Below, one piece after another: positions 17,328-26,946 of a stretch of DNA of 64,000 nucleotides. A model generated the notes under the pieces. The model did no database searches. It worked only from the letters and a program-made list of their open reading frames with translations, and was not told where the DNA came from. A program made the translations under genes and the position numbers. How positions within the stretch are numbered: position 1 is the first letter of the stretch; each line of letters opens with the position of its first letter. The stretch is from JBBAGC01 sp964491265 (GTDB lineage Bacteria; Spirochaetota; UBA4802; UBA5550): assembly GCA_964491265.1 (NCBI GenBank), contig CAZBFP010000003.1, positions 62,001-126,000 of the forward strand, read 5' to 3'.

Positions 17328-17447
17328 CAGTGCTAATTCCTTAACTTTTATCTGAAATAAAATGTTCTAATTTCCCGCCGCCGAAGGCGGCGGGAATATT
17401 GAAAGCAGCATTATTGTACTAAAAGATATCTTCAGGAATAATTACTG
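17328..17447 (+). repeat. Palindromic element family 1, copy C
   Basis: It runs from CAGTGCTAATTCCTTAACTT to CTTCAGGAATAATTACTG, with the hairpin CCCGCCGCCGAAGGCGGCGG in the centre. Its end lies 36 bases before the serS start. Confidence 0.9.
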
Positions 17448-17483
17448 CATAAAATTATAAATTTTAATAAGAGGTTTAACCCC

Positions 17484-18743
17484 ATGATCGATCCGAAACT
17501 GATAAGGGAAGACATAGAGTCCATAAGAGCAATGCTCGATTTTAGAAATATGAGTGATGCTGTGAATGTTGATGAGCTTAAGCGTGTTGATGAAGAGAGA
17601 AGAGAGCTCATGCTCAGGTCTGATGAACTGCGTGAGAAACGTAATAAGCTTTCAAAAACAGTGGGGCAGCTTAAAGCACAGGGGAAAGAGGCAGAGGATG
17701 CCATGAAAGAGGTCCAGTCAATTGCAGCTGAACTTAAGTCCTTTGCAGATAAACTGGATGAGCTTAATGCCACCTTTAATGATATGCATCTTTCTATACC
17801 GAATATTGTTGATTCATCAGTACCCGCAGGTAAGGATGAAAAAGATAATATTGTTGTGCGTGAGTGGGGGAAAAAACCGGAGTTTAATTTTGAGCCTAAG
17901 ACTCATTATGATATAGGGACTGATCTGGGGATACTCGATTTTGAAAGGGGTGTTAAGCTTGCGGGTGCAAGGTTCTATGTGTACAGGGGACTTGCTGCAA
18001 GTCTTGAAAGAGCGATAATAAACTTCATGCTTGATCTTCATACAAAGGAGCATGGTTATACCGAAACCTTCGGCCCATTTATTGTTAATGATGAGAGCAT
18101 GACAGGAACCGGGCAGTATCCTAAATTTAAAGATGAATATTACAGAATGGAGCGTGACGGCCTTTCCCTTATTCCAACAGCTGAGGTTACCCTTACAAAT
18201 CTGTATAGAGATGAAATTATAGAAGGGGAGGACCTCCCTATTTATGTAACAATGCAGTCTTCATGCTTCAGGCGTGAAGCGGGCGCTGCAGGAAGGGATA
18301 CCAAGGGTCTTGTAAGGGTTCATCAGTTTCAGAAGGTTGAGCTTGTAAAATTTGTCGATCCTGAAACATCATTTGAAGAGCTGGAAAAACTGACCCTTAA
18401 TGCGGAGGAGGTTTTGAAAAGGCTTAACCTTCATTACAGGGTAGTTCTTTTATGCGGCGGCGATACCTCTGCTGCTTCTACAAAAACATACGATATTGAA
18501 GTGTGGATGCCGGGGCTTAACCGCTATATGGAAATATCCTCATGCTCAAATTTTCTTGATTACCAGGCCCGACGGGCGAGGATAAGATACAGAAAAGCAA
18601 AGGGTGAAAAACCTGCATATCTCCATACCCTTAACGGGTCCGGGCTTGCTGCAGGGAGAACAATGGCTGCAATTATGGAAAATTATCAGACAGAAGATGG
18701 GAATATCGATATTCCTGAGGTTCTTACGCCTTATCTCAAATAA
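17484..18743 (+). CDS. serS: Seryl-tRNA synthetase
   Basis: This is a 419-residue class II synthetase. Residues about 1-110 form the long antiparallel coiled coil that binds the tRNA-Ser variable arm. Motif 2 is CFRREAGAAGRDTKGLVRVH and motif 3 is LNGSGLAAGRTMAAIMENYQ. TAEVTLTNLYRDEII is the usual serine-site segment. It charges tRNA-Ser (and tRNA-Sec, if present). Upstream lie two palindromic elements; the RtcA-like gene follows closely on the same strand and may be cotranscribed. Confidence 0.95.
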   Translation: MIDPKLIREDIESIRAMLDFRNMSDAVNVDELKRVDEERRELMLRSDELREKRNKLSKTVGQLKAQGKEAEDAMKEVQSIAAELKSFADKLDELNATFNDMHLSIPNIVDSSVPAGKDEKDNIVVREWGKKPEFNFEPKTHYDIGTDLGILDFERGVKLAGARFYVYRGLAASLERAIINFMLDLHTKEHGYTETFGPFIVNDESMTGTGQYPKFKDEYYRMERDGLSLIPTAEVTLTNLYRDEIIEGEDLPIYVTMQSSCFRREAGAAGRDTKGLVRVHQFQKVELVKFVDPETSFEELEKLTLNAEEVLKRLNLHYRVVLLCGGDTSAASTKTYDIEVWMPGLNRYMEISSCSNFLDYQARRARIRYRKAKGEKPAYLHTLNGSGLAAGRTMAAIMENYQTEDGNIDIPEVLTPYLK

Positions 18744-18765
18744 TTGAGATCTCTTGTGCAGCCTA

Positions 18766-19740
18766 ATGATTATTAAAATGAAAGAATTTAATTTTAAAGA
18801 TATAAACTGGCAGCTCATAAGGGGGACACTTGCTCTTTCATTAATGACAAATGAGCCGGTTCTATTAAACGGGGCCTACGATTATGTTGCTGCTTCACAT
18901 GATATAATACCTCTTTATCATGATCTGAAAAGCTCTATAGCCGAAACAGGCGCAGGGATACTTACAGAGACTGGGGGGGATTTAGCCTACAGGCCGGAGC
19001 CTCTGGAACCGGGAACATTAAATATCTCCACAGGGAAGTTTACCCCTCTCTCTGAAATTGAACTTTTTTTTCTCCCCGCTTTATTTGCCGGTAATTTCCG
19101 GTCAGTGATACATTATGAGGGTGTTACCCATTCCCATCTGTCATATTCCACAACATTTTTAAAGGAAACACTTTTCAGTCTGCTGGAAAAAACAGGGCAC
19201 TATGCTTCCATGAATCTTAAAAGGTTCGGTTTTTACGGATCAGGGGGGGGGATTGCAGAATCGCGTGTATATCCGGCCGAACCCCGCTCTGCAGGGGATA
19301 TTTTTCACTTTAATGAAAAGAAAATTGAAGGGGTTAAGATCCTTGTTTCCGGAATGAATATGGAGATAGCTGTAAGGGAGAAGGAGTTTATTAAAAGAAA
19401 TCTCGGTATTGACGAAAGCAGGATTTCCACACTGGAAATAGCTGATTCAAACGGTTTCGGCAACAGTATTCAGGTCTATGTCAGATGCGATGATATGAAT
19501 TTTATTCTATCCAGGGATATGGAGCTTTATAATAGTAATGGAGATTTTATTTTTGATGAAAGTCTATATTACAGCTCCCTCACTGATCTTCTGGAAAAAT
19601 CCGCTCTTTTTATGAAAAGCGATACTGTGCCGGAGAGTATTAAGCTCGAAGTGCTCCCTTATCTTTATATTACGAAATCGCCCATACCATCTGAGCTGAA
19701 AGATTCATCTCTTCTTCGGGTTTGTAAAGAGCTCTTCTAA
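18766..19740 (+). CDS. RNA 3'-terminal phosphate cyclase-like protein (RtcA/Rcl1 family), probably without the catalytic His
   Basis: About 324 residues from ATG 18766 (18778 also possible; an upstream TTG at 18754 is less likely; no clear ribosome site). The fold signatures are INWQLIRGTLALSLMTNEPV, the mid segment LKETLFSLLEKTGHYAS and FGFYGSGGGIAESRVYPAE, typical of the RtcA/EPSP-synthase-like family. RtcA forms RNA 2',3'-cyclic phosphate through a covalent His-AMP. In the C-terminal region where RtcA has its HLLTNI-type His, this chain reads SELKDSSLLRVCKELF, with no His. It may therefore be an Rcl1-like non-catalytic member. It follows serS and overlaps the end of the ABC-F gene on the other strand. 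Confidence 0.7.
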   Translation: MIIKMKEFNFKDINWQLIRGTLALSLMTNEPVLLNGAYDYVAASHDIIPLYHDLKSSIAETGAGILTETGGDLAYRPEPLEPGTLNISTGKFTPLSEIELFFLPALFAGNFRSVIHYEGVTHSHLSYSTTFLKETLFSLLEKTGHYASMNLKRFGFYGSGGGIAESRVYPAEPRSAGDIFHFNEKKIEGVKILVSGMNMEIAVREKEFIKRNLGIDESRISTLEIADSNGFGNSIQVYVRCDDMNFILSRDMELYNSNGDFIFDESLYYSSLTDLLEKSALFMKSDTVPESIKLEVLPYLYITKSPIPSELKDSSLLRVCKELF

Positions 19741-21584
19741 TCAGCCAGGTTCTTCAGCTCGCTTTCAAATAAATCCTGCAGGTTTTCCACAGAGCATGTA
19801 AGTTCTTCAAATTCATGAAAAAGAGCGTCAATTTTTTTTCGAAGATTGTGGATTTCTATGGAGAGGGCGCTTATTTTCCTGCTGTCGCCGCTTGAAGCAG
19901 CTTCCACCATCTCATTATTTTTGCCGGTTAGTTCTTTTTCGCTGCTGTCAATTGTCTTTTCCACATAAGCGAGACGCTCCTCCATCGGCTTCAGTTCCCT
20001 GCTCTTCCTTTGAAGTATTTCAGAGCGGATTTTACGCATATCTTTTTTATTAAGGGGAGCAGTCTCATTTTTCCTTGAATCTTTTGATTCTTTCTGTTCA
20101 TTGATCTCTTCATCCCAGCCGATTTTCTCCAGAAAGCTGCTGTAGGATCCTTCATAAATTGAAACACCGCTTTTCTGAAAAACTATAAATCTGTTAGCCA
20201 GGGAGTGGAGAAACATTTCATTGTGTGTAACCATTATCATGGCACCGGGGAAGTCATCTATAGCTTCAAGGAGCGCATCAGATGATTCCATGTCCAGGTG
20301 GTTTGTGGGTTCATCAAGGAAAAGAAGATTGGCAGGGGAGGCGAGAATCCTTCCAAGGAGTACCCGGCTTTTTTCCCCGCCGGAAAGGACCCCGATTTTT
20401 TTCAGGGCATCATCCCCTTCAAACATCATTGCTCCTGCGATATTCCGTGCCATCTGCTTTTCGCAGCCCGCATTTATAAATTCCTCTTCTATGGTAAAAT
20501 TAGGATTAAGGCTGATTGTGTTTGTCTGGGCAAAATATCCGCTCACTGCATTTGTATGCAGGGAAATACTGCCGCTTTGAGGTTTCAGATTGCCAGACAG
20601 GAGCTTGAGCAGTGTTGTTTTACCCTTGCCGTTTTTACCAATAACGCATATTCTGTCATCGCTTCTTATTGTAAGATTAAAGTTTTTTACGATTGGGGTT
20701 TGACTGTTATATTCGAAAGAGAGATCTTCTACAGACATTATTGTTTTAGCATTAAATTGTTTGTAGCTGAATGAGAAGTCCAGATTTTTTATGCTTTCCA
20801 GCTTGTCAAGATTCTGCTGCTTTTCAAGTGCCTTTACGCGTGACTGAACCATCCCCGCAAGTCTGGCCTTTGCCCTGAATCTGGAAATAAAAACTTCAAC
20901 CTCTTTCCTCTTCTTTTCATCATTGATTCTGGTTTTTTCGTAAATCTCCTCTTCCTTGAGGATCTGCTCATAGAGCTTATTAGTTGTACCTTCAATTTTT
21001 CTGATTTTCTGCCTGTGAATACCAACAGTATGGGTGATAACAGAGTCCATGAATGATCTGTCATGGGTGATAAGTATAACCTCGCCTTTCCACTGTTTTA
21101 AGAAAGAGGCAAGCCATCTTATTGATATGATGTCAAGGTAGTTTGTGGGCTCATCAAGGAGGAGCATGTCAGGTTCAGAAACAAGGGTTTTTGCAAGGTT
21201 AAGCCTTACCTGGTAGCCTCCTGAAAATTCCGCAGGATTTTTTTTCATGTCATCACTGGTGAATCCGAGGCCTGAAAGAATTTTCTCAACCTTCCATTTA
21301 TCTTCCCTCATCTCCTCAGGTAGGCCCAGGCACCCCTCTTCAATCACTGTATTCATTGTGAATTTAAGATGCTGAGCCACATGCCCGGTGGTATAATTTT
21401 TCGGTATAGCTATTTCACCGGAGTCGGGGAATTCCTCTTTGATGATCATTTTTAAAAGGGTTGTTTTGCCGTGCCCGTTTCTTCCAACAAGCCCTATCCT
21501 TTCTCCGGGGTTAACATTAAAACTTACATCATCGAAAAGTTCCCGCGCCCCGAAGGATTTGCTCAGGTTTATTATTTTTATCAT
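19737..21584 (-). CDS. ABC-F family ATP-binding protein
   Basis: This 615-residue protein has two ABC cassettes and no membrane segment. Cassette 1: GRNGHGKTTLLK (Walker A), FSGGYQVRLNLAKTL (signature), LLLDEPTNYLD (Walker B). Cassette 2: GKNGKGKTTLLKLL, LSGGEKSRVLLGRIL, LFLDEPTNHLD. Between them is the charged arm typical of ABC-F factors, and residues about 500-615 form a C-terminal coiled coil. ABC-F proteins act on the ribosome E site in translation quality control or antibiotic protection. The coiled-coil tail suggests a Uup/YheS-type member. Neighbours (lepA, rlmB, serS) are also translation genes. Confidence 0.9.
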   Translation of the reverse strand: MIKIINLSKSFGARELFDDVSFNVNPGERIGLVGRNGHGKTTLLKMIIKEEFPDSGEIAIPKNYTTGHVAQHLKFTMNTVIEEGCLGLPEEMREDKWKVEKILSGLGFTSDDMKKNPAEFSGGYQVRLNLAKTLVSEPDMLLLDEPTNYLDIISIRWLASFLKQWKGEVILITHDRSFMDSVITHTVGIHRQKIRKIEGTTNKLYEQILKEEEIYEKTRINDEKKRKEVEVFISRFRAKARLAGMVQSRVKALEKQQNLDKLESIKNLDFSFSYKQFNAKTIMSVEDLSFEYNSQTPIVKNFNLTIRSDDRICVIGKNGKGKTTLLKLLSGNLKPQSGSISLHTNAVSGYFAQTNTISLNPNFTIEEEFINAGCEKQMARNIAGAMMFEGDDALKKIGVLSGGEKSRVLLGRILASPANLLFLDEPTNHLDMESSDALLEAIDDFPGAMIMVTHNEMFLHSLANRFIVFQKSGVSIYEGSYSSFLEKIGWDEEINEQKESKDSRKNETAPLNKKDMRKIRSEILQRKSRELKPMEERLAYVEKTIDSSEKELTGKNNEMVEAASSGDSRKISALSIEIHNLRKKIDALFHEFEELTCSVENLQDLFESELKNLAD

Positions 21585-21650
21585 TAAAAGTTCCGCTTAT
21601 CTTTCTGTTAGTCGATTTTAAGGATCTTGGGGGAAAAGTAAATCCTTCCC

Positions 21651-21923
21651 CCCCTGTCCCCCAAAGGGGGCACGAGTTATCTATTATCATTCTGGTAATT
21701 TATTTTTTATGATTTCTATAACTGTTTTAATATTTCTTAATACATCTTAATTTTTAATTTGAAATGTTTGAATTTCAGTATTATGAATAAATTCAAACCC
21801 GCGTCTTTCATATTGTTTCACAAAATATTTGCAGCCTCAACAATATAAAGGGGTATTTTAATACTTTGATTCATCTGCTAACTTAAGCGTTCATTCTACC
21901 TGCCCCCTTCGGGGGACAGGGGG
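21651..21923. repeat. Intergenic element bounded by 24-bp inverted repeats
   Basis: CCCCTGTCCCCCAAAGGGGG at 21651-21670 begins a 24-base end that returns inverted at 21899-21922, with two mismatches. Each end is itself a hairpin (CCCCC-aaa-GGGGG). An inner hairpin GTTTGAATTT/AAATTCAAAC spans 21766-21798. The rest is AT-rich and without a gene. It occupies most of the 410-base gap between the ABC-F gene and lepA. Confidence 0.6.
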
Positions 21924-21994
21924 CTGACTCCGGCAGATGCGGGAATAAATAAAATTATTTCTATCCCCATTATTCCGGAATAAGCCATTGATTG

Positions 21995-23791
21995 CTAGTC
22001 TATTTTAAGGATGGTCATAAAGGCTTCCTGCGGGACTTCAACTGAGCCTACCATCTTCATCCTCTTTTTACCCTCTTTCTGTTTATCCAGAAGTTTTCTT
22101 TTTCTGGAAATATCACCGCCGTAGCATTTTGCTGTAACATCTTTGCGCAGGGCTGAAATATTTTCTCTCCCGATAATCGTGGCCCCCACCGCAGCCTGGA
22201 GAGGAATTTTGAATTGATGTTTAGGGATAATATCCTTCAGCTTCTCGATAATATCTTTCCCCCTTGTGCGTGCCTTATCTTTGTGTACGATAAAGGAGAG
22301 CGCGTCAACAGGCTCTGCATTCACAAGAATATCGACCCTCACCATGTCTGACTGGCGAAAGTCGATAAGATCATAATCGAAGGAGGCGTAGCCCCTGGAA
22401 ATAGACTTGAGTTTATCATAAAAGTTGAAAACAATCTCAGATAGGGGGAGTTCATATGTGAGCTGAACCCTGGTTGTGGTAATATATTCCATGTTTTTAT
22501 GAATACCCCTGGACTCTGTAACAAGCTGCATAATATTCCCCACGTATTCGTTGGGACTTACAATAGAAGCAAGAACATAGGGCTCTTCAATTTTGTCAAT
22601 TGTGCCCGGATCAGGGAAATTCACAGGGTTGTCAATAATACTCATCGTACCATTCTGCAAGTGAATTTTGTACTGAACGCTCGGTGCGGTAGTTATAAGG
22701 GATATGCCGAATTCTCTTTCAAGCCTCTCCTGCACAATCTCCATATGGAGGAGTCCCAGGTAGCCGCATCTGAATCCGAATCCCAGGGCATATGAATTGT
22801 CAGGCTCAAAAAGGAGTGAGGCGTCATTGAGCTGCAGCTTGTTAAGGGCTTCACGTAAATTCTGGTATTCATCACTATACATGGGGTAGAGTCCTGAAAA
22901 GACCATGGATTTAACATTTTTAAAACCTTGTAGAGCTTCAGCAGCCGGATTTTTTGAAAGTGTAACTGTATCACCGATTTTTGTGTCGCCCACGGTTTTA
23001 ATGCCTGCAACAATATATCCCACATCTCCGGGGCCCAGCTCCTTTGTTTTCTCCATAGTCATCCGGAAAACACCTGTTTCAATAACAGTGAAAACTTTCC
23101 CTGTTGAATATAGTTTTATTTCATCATCTTTCTTAACAGAACCGTCAAAAATCCGGACCTTTATTACAGCGCCCAGGTACTGGTCATAGAAAGAATCAAA
23201 TATAAGTGCTTTCAGAGGTTTCGTTTTGTCTCCAGTCGGGGGGGGGATAAATTCAACAATCCGTTCAACTAAATCATCGATTCCTATCCCCTGTTTTGCT
23301 GAAGTAAGAACAGCAGTCTCCGCGTCAAGGCCGAGAGTGTTTTCTATCTGCTGTTTTGTCGCTTCGATGTCAGCGCTGGGCATGTCGATTTTATTGATAA
23401 CAGGGAGAATTTCCAGATTATTATCCATGGCAAGATAGAGATTTGCAATTGTCTGTGCTTCAACACCCTGGGAAGCGTCAACAATCAGTATTACCCCGTC
23501 ACAGGAACTCAGTGCCCTTGACACCTCGTAGGTGAAATCCACATGGCCCGGTGTATCAATAAGGTTGAAAATATAATCTTCTCCGTTCTTAGCCCTGTAA
23601 TTGAGAGTAATAGCATTAGATTTGATAGTAATCCCGCGCTCCCTCTCAATATCCATTGTGTCGAGCATCTGGTCTTTCCTGTCACGCTGGTTTACAAGAC
23701 TGCATCTTTCAATAAGCCTGTCTGCAAGGGTGGACTTCCCATGGTCAATATGAGCAATAATTGAAAAGTTCCGTATATGAGATAAATCCAT
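21995..23791 (-). CDS. lepA: Elongation factor 4 (LepA) GTPase
   Basis: This is a 598-residue translational GTPase. The G1 motif is IAHIDHGKSTLADRLI, G3 is DTPGHVDFTYEV and G4 is NKIDMPSAD. Domains II and III follow, then the LepA-specific C-terminal domain (YGGDISRKRKLLDKQKEGKK). RCGYLGLLHMEIVQERLERE is a family signature. EF4 acts on the ribosome in back-translocation or initiation. Length and motif order are canonical. A run of nine C (Pro-Pro-Pro codons, 23238-23246 as G on the plus strand) keeps its frame. Confidence 0.97.
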   Translation of the reverse strand: MDLSHIRNFSIIAHIDHGKSTLADRLIERCSLVNQRDRKDQMLDTMDIERERGITIKSNAITLNYRAKNGEDYIFNLIDTPGHVDFTYEVSRALSSCDGVILIVDASQGVEAQTIANLYLAMDNNLEILPVINKIDMPSADIEATKQQIENTLGLDAETAVLTSAKQGIGIDDLVERIVEFIPPPTGDKTKPLKALIFDSFYDQYLGAVIKVRIFDGSVKKDDEIKLYSTGKVFTVIETGVFRMTMEKTKELGPGDVGYIVAGIKTVGDTKIGDTVTLSKNPAAEALQGFKNVKSMVFSGLYPMYSDEYQNLREALNKLQLNDASLLFEPDNSYALGFGFRCGYLGLLHMEIVQERLEREFGISLITTAPSVQYKIHLQNGTMSIIDNPVNFPDPGTIDKIEEPYVLASIVSPNEYVGNIMQLVTESRGIHKNMEYITTTRVQLTYELPLSEIVFNFYDKLKSISRGYASFDYDLIDFRQSDMVRVDILVNAEPVDALSFIVHKDKARTRGKDIIEKLKDIIPKHQFKIPLQAAVGATIIGRENISALRKDVTAKCYGGDISRKRKLLDKQKEGKKRMKMVGSVEVPQEAFMTILKID

Positions 23792-23905
23792 TTTTCACCT
23801 GTTTTATAATAGTTTCTGAGTATAGCATGTAGCCAATAATTTATTGGGCATTATTGGCAAGTATTTTTTAAGGAATAATAGGGCGGCTTTACTGAAAATG
23901 GGGGC

Positions 23906-24640
23906 TCAGCTTTTCAGAATTTCGTATAATACAATTCCTGCTGCAACAGAGGCATTGAGAGACGACACCTTCCCTTTAAGAGGTATTGAAACGATATAGT
24001 CACACTTCTCTTCAGTGAGTCTTCTCATCCCTTTCCCCTCGCTCCCTACAATAAGGCATGCAGGTCTGATTCGGGATAATTCATTTATTTTCACAGATCC
24101 CTGGTCGCTTGTGCCTACTATCCAGAATCCATCTTTCTTTATCTGGTCAAGAAACCGGGCAACATTTGATATGCTTATAATCTCCATGTAGGCTGTTGCC
24201 CCTGCAGAAGCCTTTATCACAGTTTCATTGATGTCCGCAGAATTATTTTTCGGGATTACTACAGCGGCGCATCCCAGGGCTTCGGCTGATCTTATTATAG
24301 AGCCCAGGTTGTGGGGGTCCGTAATCTGATCAAGGAGTATTATGACCCCTTTATCTTCAATGATTCTGCTGAGAATGGTATCCGGATCAGCCTTCTCATT
24401 TTTTTTATGTATGATGAGTGCCACACCCTGATGGCTTGAGGATGAGCTTATTTTTTTGAAATAATCCTTTTCCTGACGCAAAATCTGAATATTCCTGCTC
24501 CTGGCCATGTTTTCTATATCAGTTATGATTTTACCATGGGCCGATGATGAGACATGGAGTTCCCCCCTGATTGCGCCCTTTATTGATTTCAGATATTCCA
24601 GTACCGGGTTTCTCCCGGTGATTACTTCTTTCTTTTCCAT
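23906..24640 (-). CDS. rlmB: 23S rRNA 2'-O-methyltransferase, RlmB/TrmH (SpoU) family
   Basis: This 244-residue SpoU-class methyltransferase opens GRNPVLEYLKS, matching the substrate-binding domain, then has motif 1 DQITDPHNLGSIIRSAEALG. Motif 2 is LIVGSEGKGMRR and motif 3 is IPLKGKVSSLNASVAAGIVL, which together form the trefoil knot that binds SAM. RlmB methylates G2251 of 23S rRNA; closely related proteins modify tRNA G18, so the exact target is inferred. Its start overlaps the end of cysS by 19 bases, a common rlmB-cysS arrangement. Confidence 0.88.
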   Translation of the reverse strand: MEKKEVITGRNPVLEYLKSIKGAIRGELHVSSSAHGKIITDIENMARSRNIQILRQEKDYFKKISSSSSHQGVALIIHKKNEKADPDTILSRIIEDKGVIILLDQITDPHNLGSIIRSAEALGCAAVVIPKNNSADINETVIKASAGATAYMEIISISNVARFLDQIKKDGFWIVGTSDQGSVKINELSRIRPACLIVGSEGKGMRRLTEEKCDYIVSIPLKGKVSSLNASVAAGIVLYEILKS

Positions 24641-26046
24641 CGTGTACCATCTTTAGTGTCTTCAAGAACAATCCCTTCGTTGTCGAGCATAATGCGTATC
24701 TCGTCAGCTCTCTGGAAGTTTTTTTCTTTTTTAGCTGTGAGTCTTTCCTGTATAAGGTTTTCAACCCGCTCTTCATCTACTTCCGATGCAGAATCATTCA
24801 TGAATATAAAACCGAAGACCCGGTCGATATTTTTTACTGCTTCAATAATTGCTGTCGAATCCTTCTCTGAAATTTTTTCATCTGAAATGAGCGTGTTGAT
24901 TAGGTGTACAAATTCAAAAAATACCCCCATGCCGCCGGAAATGTTCAGGTCATTGTCTACAGCTTCAGTAAAATCATTTTCAAGTCTCTTTATGATAGAG
25001 TTAATTTCCGGGTTGTCATCTCCGCCTTTAATGCTTTTAAGCCTGAGAAGAAGGTTGTCGATTCTCGCCATTGCCTGATCCGACTGCTTTATCCCATCCA
25101 GTGTAAAATTCAGCTGCTTTCTATAGTGAGCAGAGAGGAGAAGGTGGCGAATAGATCTTGGTGAGCAGCCCATCTCAATCAGATCTCTCAGGGTATAAAA
25201 ATTCCCTTCAGACTTGGACATTTTGGTTCCATTTACAAGGAGGTGTTCCACGTGTATCCAGTACCTGACAAATGTTTCATCATATGCTGCTTCACTTTGT
25301 GCAATTTCGTTTTCATGATGGGGAAAAACCAGGTCAACCCCCCCTGTGTGGATATCAATTGTGGATGAGAATATTTTCCGTATCATGGCGGAGCATTCAA
25401 TGTGCCATCCCGGTCTCCCTTTGCCGAATGGCGTTTCCCATGAAGGCTCTCCATCTTTTGCCGATTTCCATAGTGCAAAATCGCGCACATCATTTTTTTC
25501 ATATTCATCAGCATCGTATCTTGCTCCGGATCTGATTTCACGTTTGTCCAGACAGGAGAGTTTGCCGTAATTGCTGAATTTGGAAATATCAAAATAGATA
25601 GAACCCTCTCTGTTGTAGAGCATCCCTTTGCTGTCGATTTTCTCAAGTATTTCAATCATCTCGTCAATCGATTCAGTAGCTTTCGGGTTGTGTTCAGCCG
25701 GTTCAATGTTGAGGGTTCTGCAGTCTTCATAAAAAATTTCTGTATATTTTTCTGTGTATTCTGCAAGGGAGACCCCTTCTTCTGCGGATCTTTTAATTGT
25801 TTTATCATCCACATCAGTAATGTTCATTGCATGATCTACGGCGAAATGCCTGAATTTCAGGTAGCGTCTCAGCAGATCGTTGAAAACAAAGGCCCTGAAA
25901 TTCCCTATGTGGGCATAGCTGTAAACAGTGGGTCCGCAGGAGTACATTGTAACAGGTGGATAATCTTCTATATTATCCTTTTTTACCCCTCCGGGGATAA
26001 ATTCTTCAAGTTTTCTTGTTAGTGTATTATATATTCTGAGAGTCAA
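24622..26046 (-). CDS. cysS: Cysteinyl-tRNA synthetase
   Basis: This is a 474-residue class Ia synthetase. The zinc-site start is YSCGPTVYSYAHIGNFRAF, which includes the HIGH variant HIGN. Zinc ligands continue in PGWHIECSAM, and VFPHHENEIAQSEA provides the remaining His/Glu residues. The KMSKS loop is GTKMSKSEGNFYTL. The C-terminal DALR/anticodon region is complete. It charges tRNA-Cys and shares an operon with rlmB. Confidence 0.97.
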   Translation of the reverse strand: MTLRIYNTLTRKLEEFIPGGVKKDNIEDYPPVTMYSCGPTVYSYAHIGNFRAFVFNDLLRRYLKFRHFAVDHAMNITDVDDKTIKRSAEEGVSLAEYTEKYTEIFYEDCRTLNIEPAEHNPKATESIDEMIEILEKIDSKGMLYNREGSIYFDISKFSNYGKLSCLDKREIRSGARYDADEYEKNDVRDFALWKSAKDGEPSWETPFGKGRPGWHIECSAMIRKIFSSTIDIHTGGVDLVFPHHENEIAQSEAAYDETFVRYWIHVEHLLVNGTKMSKSEGNFYTLRDLIEMGCSPRSIRHLLLSAHYRKQLNFTLDGIKQSDQAMARIDNLLLRLKSIKGGDDNPEINSIIKRLENDFTEAVDNDLNISGGMGVFFEFVHLINTLISDEKISEKDSTAIIEAVKNIDRVFGFIFMNDSASEVDEERVENLIQERLTAKKEKNFQRADEIRIMLDNEGIVLEDTKDGTRWKRKK

Positions 26047-26213
26047 TTTTATTCTCCTTACCGTGCTTTTGTGAATGCTTAAGTATTTTGAATCTGAAAC
26101 TCTTATATGATTATTCCTGACTCTGGAGGTATAATGTCAAACATTTTTCCCGCAGGTATTTGCGAGAAACTCTTTCAGGGGATTTTCTATGATGCGGATA
26201 AAGGTAATCTGCT

Positions 26214-26711
26214 TCAGCCGTTATAGTCAGGGGGGAGGATAACTTCCTTCACTTCTTCATATACAGAGGTGATTTTTTTAGAAGGTTTTTTCTCGTCAAA
26301 AGTGTGGACCGGGAAGCTTATATTGTCAACTTCATCCGGATTAGCGTTGAGGTATGATAATACCTGGTGCATTTTTTTTATGTAATCAATAAGTTCCTTA
26401 AGTTTTTTATTTTTTCTATCTATGATACCGGTTGATTCAGATACATATTTTTTTAAGAGATCTGTCTGTTTTTTTAATCTTTTCTGCAGTTCCATAGCAG
26501 CATCGTAGAATTCCCTGTCTACTTTCTGGAAATCAATTCTGGCAATAATGACTTCATCTTTCTCCCTTTCCTTCTCAATCGTAGTAATAATTTCATTGAG
26601 CTCTTTTGTGGAAAAAAGGTCATCTGTTGATGTCTGTATCCATTTTTTACCCTCACCGTCAGTAAATTCTGTTAAGTCAGGTATAATGCTGCTTTTTGCT
26701 TTTTTTTTCAT
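26214..26711 (-). CDS. Hypothetical coiled-coil protein
   Basis: The product has 165 residues, is highly charged and Lys/Glu-rich, and has no signal or membrane segment. Residues about 45-125 are helical and likely coiled-coil (EIITTIEKEREKDEVIIAR, AMELQKRLKKQTDLLKKY, KKLKELIDYIKKMHQVLSYL). The tail KEVILPPDYNG is more extended. No known domain is recognised. It lies upstream of cysS on the same strand, 167 bases away, so a common transcript is possible. Confidence 0.65.
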   Translation of the reverse strand: MKKKAKSSIIPDLTEFTDGEGKKWIQTSTDDLFSTKELNEIITTIEKEREKDEVIIARIDFQKVDREFYDAAMELQKRLKKQTDLLKKYVSESTGIIDRKNKKLKELIDYIKKMHQVLSYLNANPDEVDNISFPVHTFDEKKPSKKITSVYEEVKEVILPPDYNG

Positions 26712-26946
26712 GGCTTCTATATTATACGCACCGGGAAATTAGATTTTATCATATTATAATATCGGATTAAATGACTCATAATTAAAATAGAATATGCCTT
26801 TGCCTCTTATTTTTGTTGTATATTATTATTTACCGGCTGCAATACTTAATTTTTAATAGCAAAATCTTTCATTGTGCGTTCAGTCAAAGATATATTAAAA
26901 AAATATATATGGTATCTCTATAAATCTTCAGGTTTTTGCTAAGACA

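Noticed and set aside
21608..21636. Duplicate of the lepA 3' end
   Set aside because: Only about 16 of 17 bases match; a chance match or trace duplication cannot be told apart, so it is not listed as a feature.
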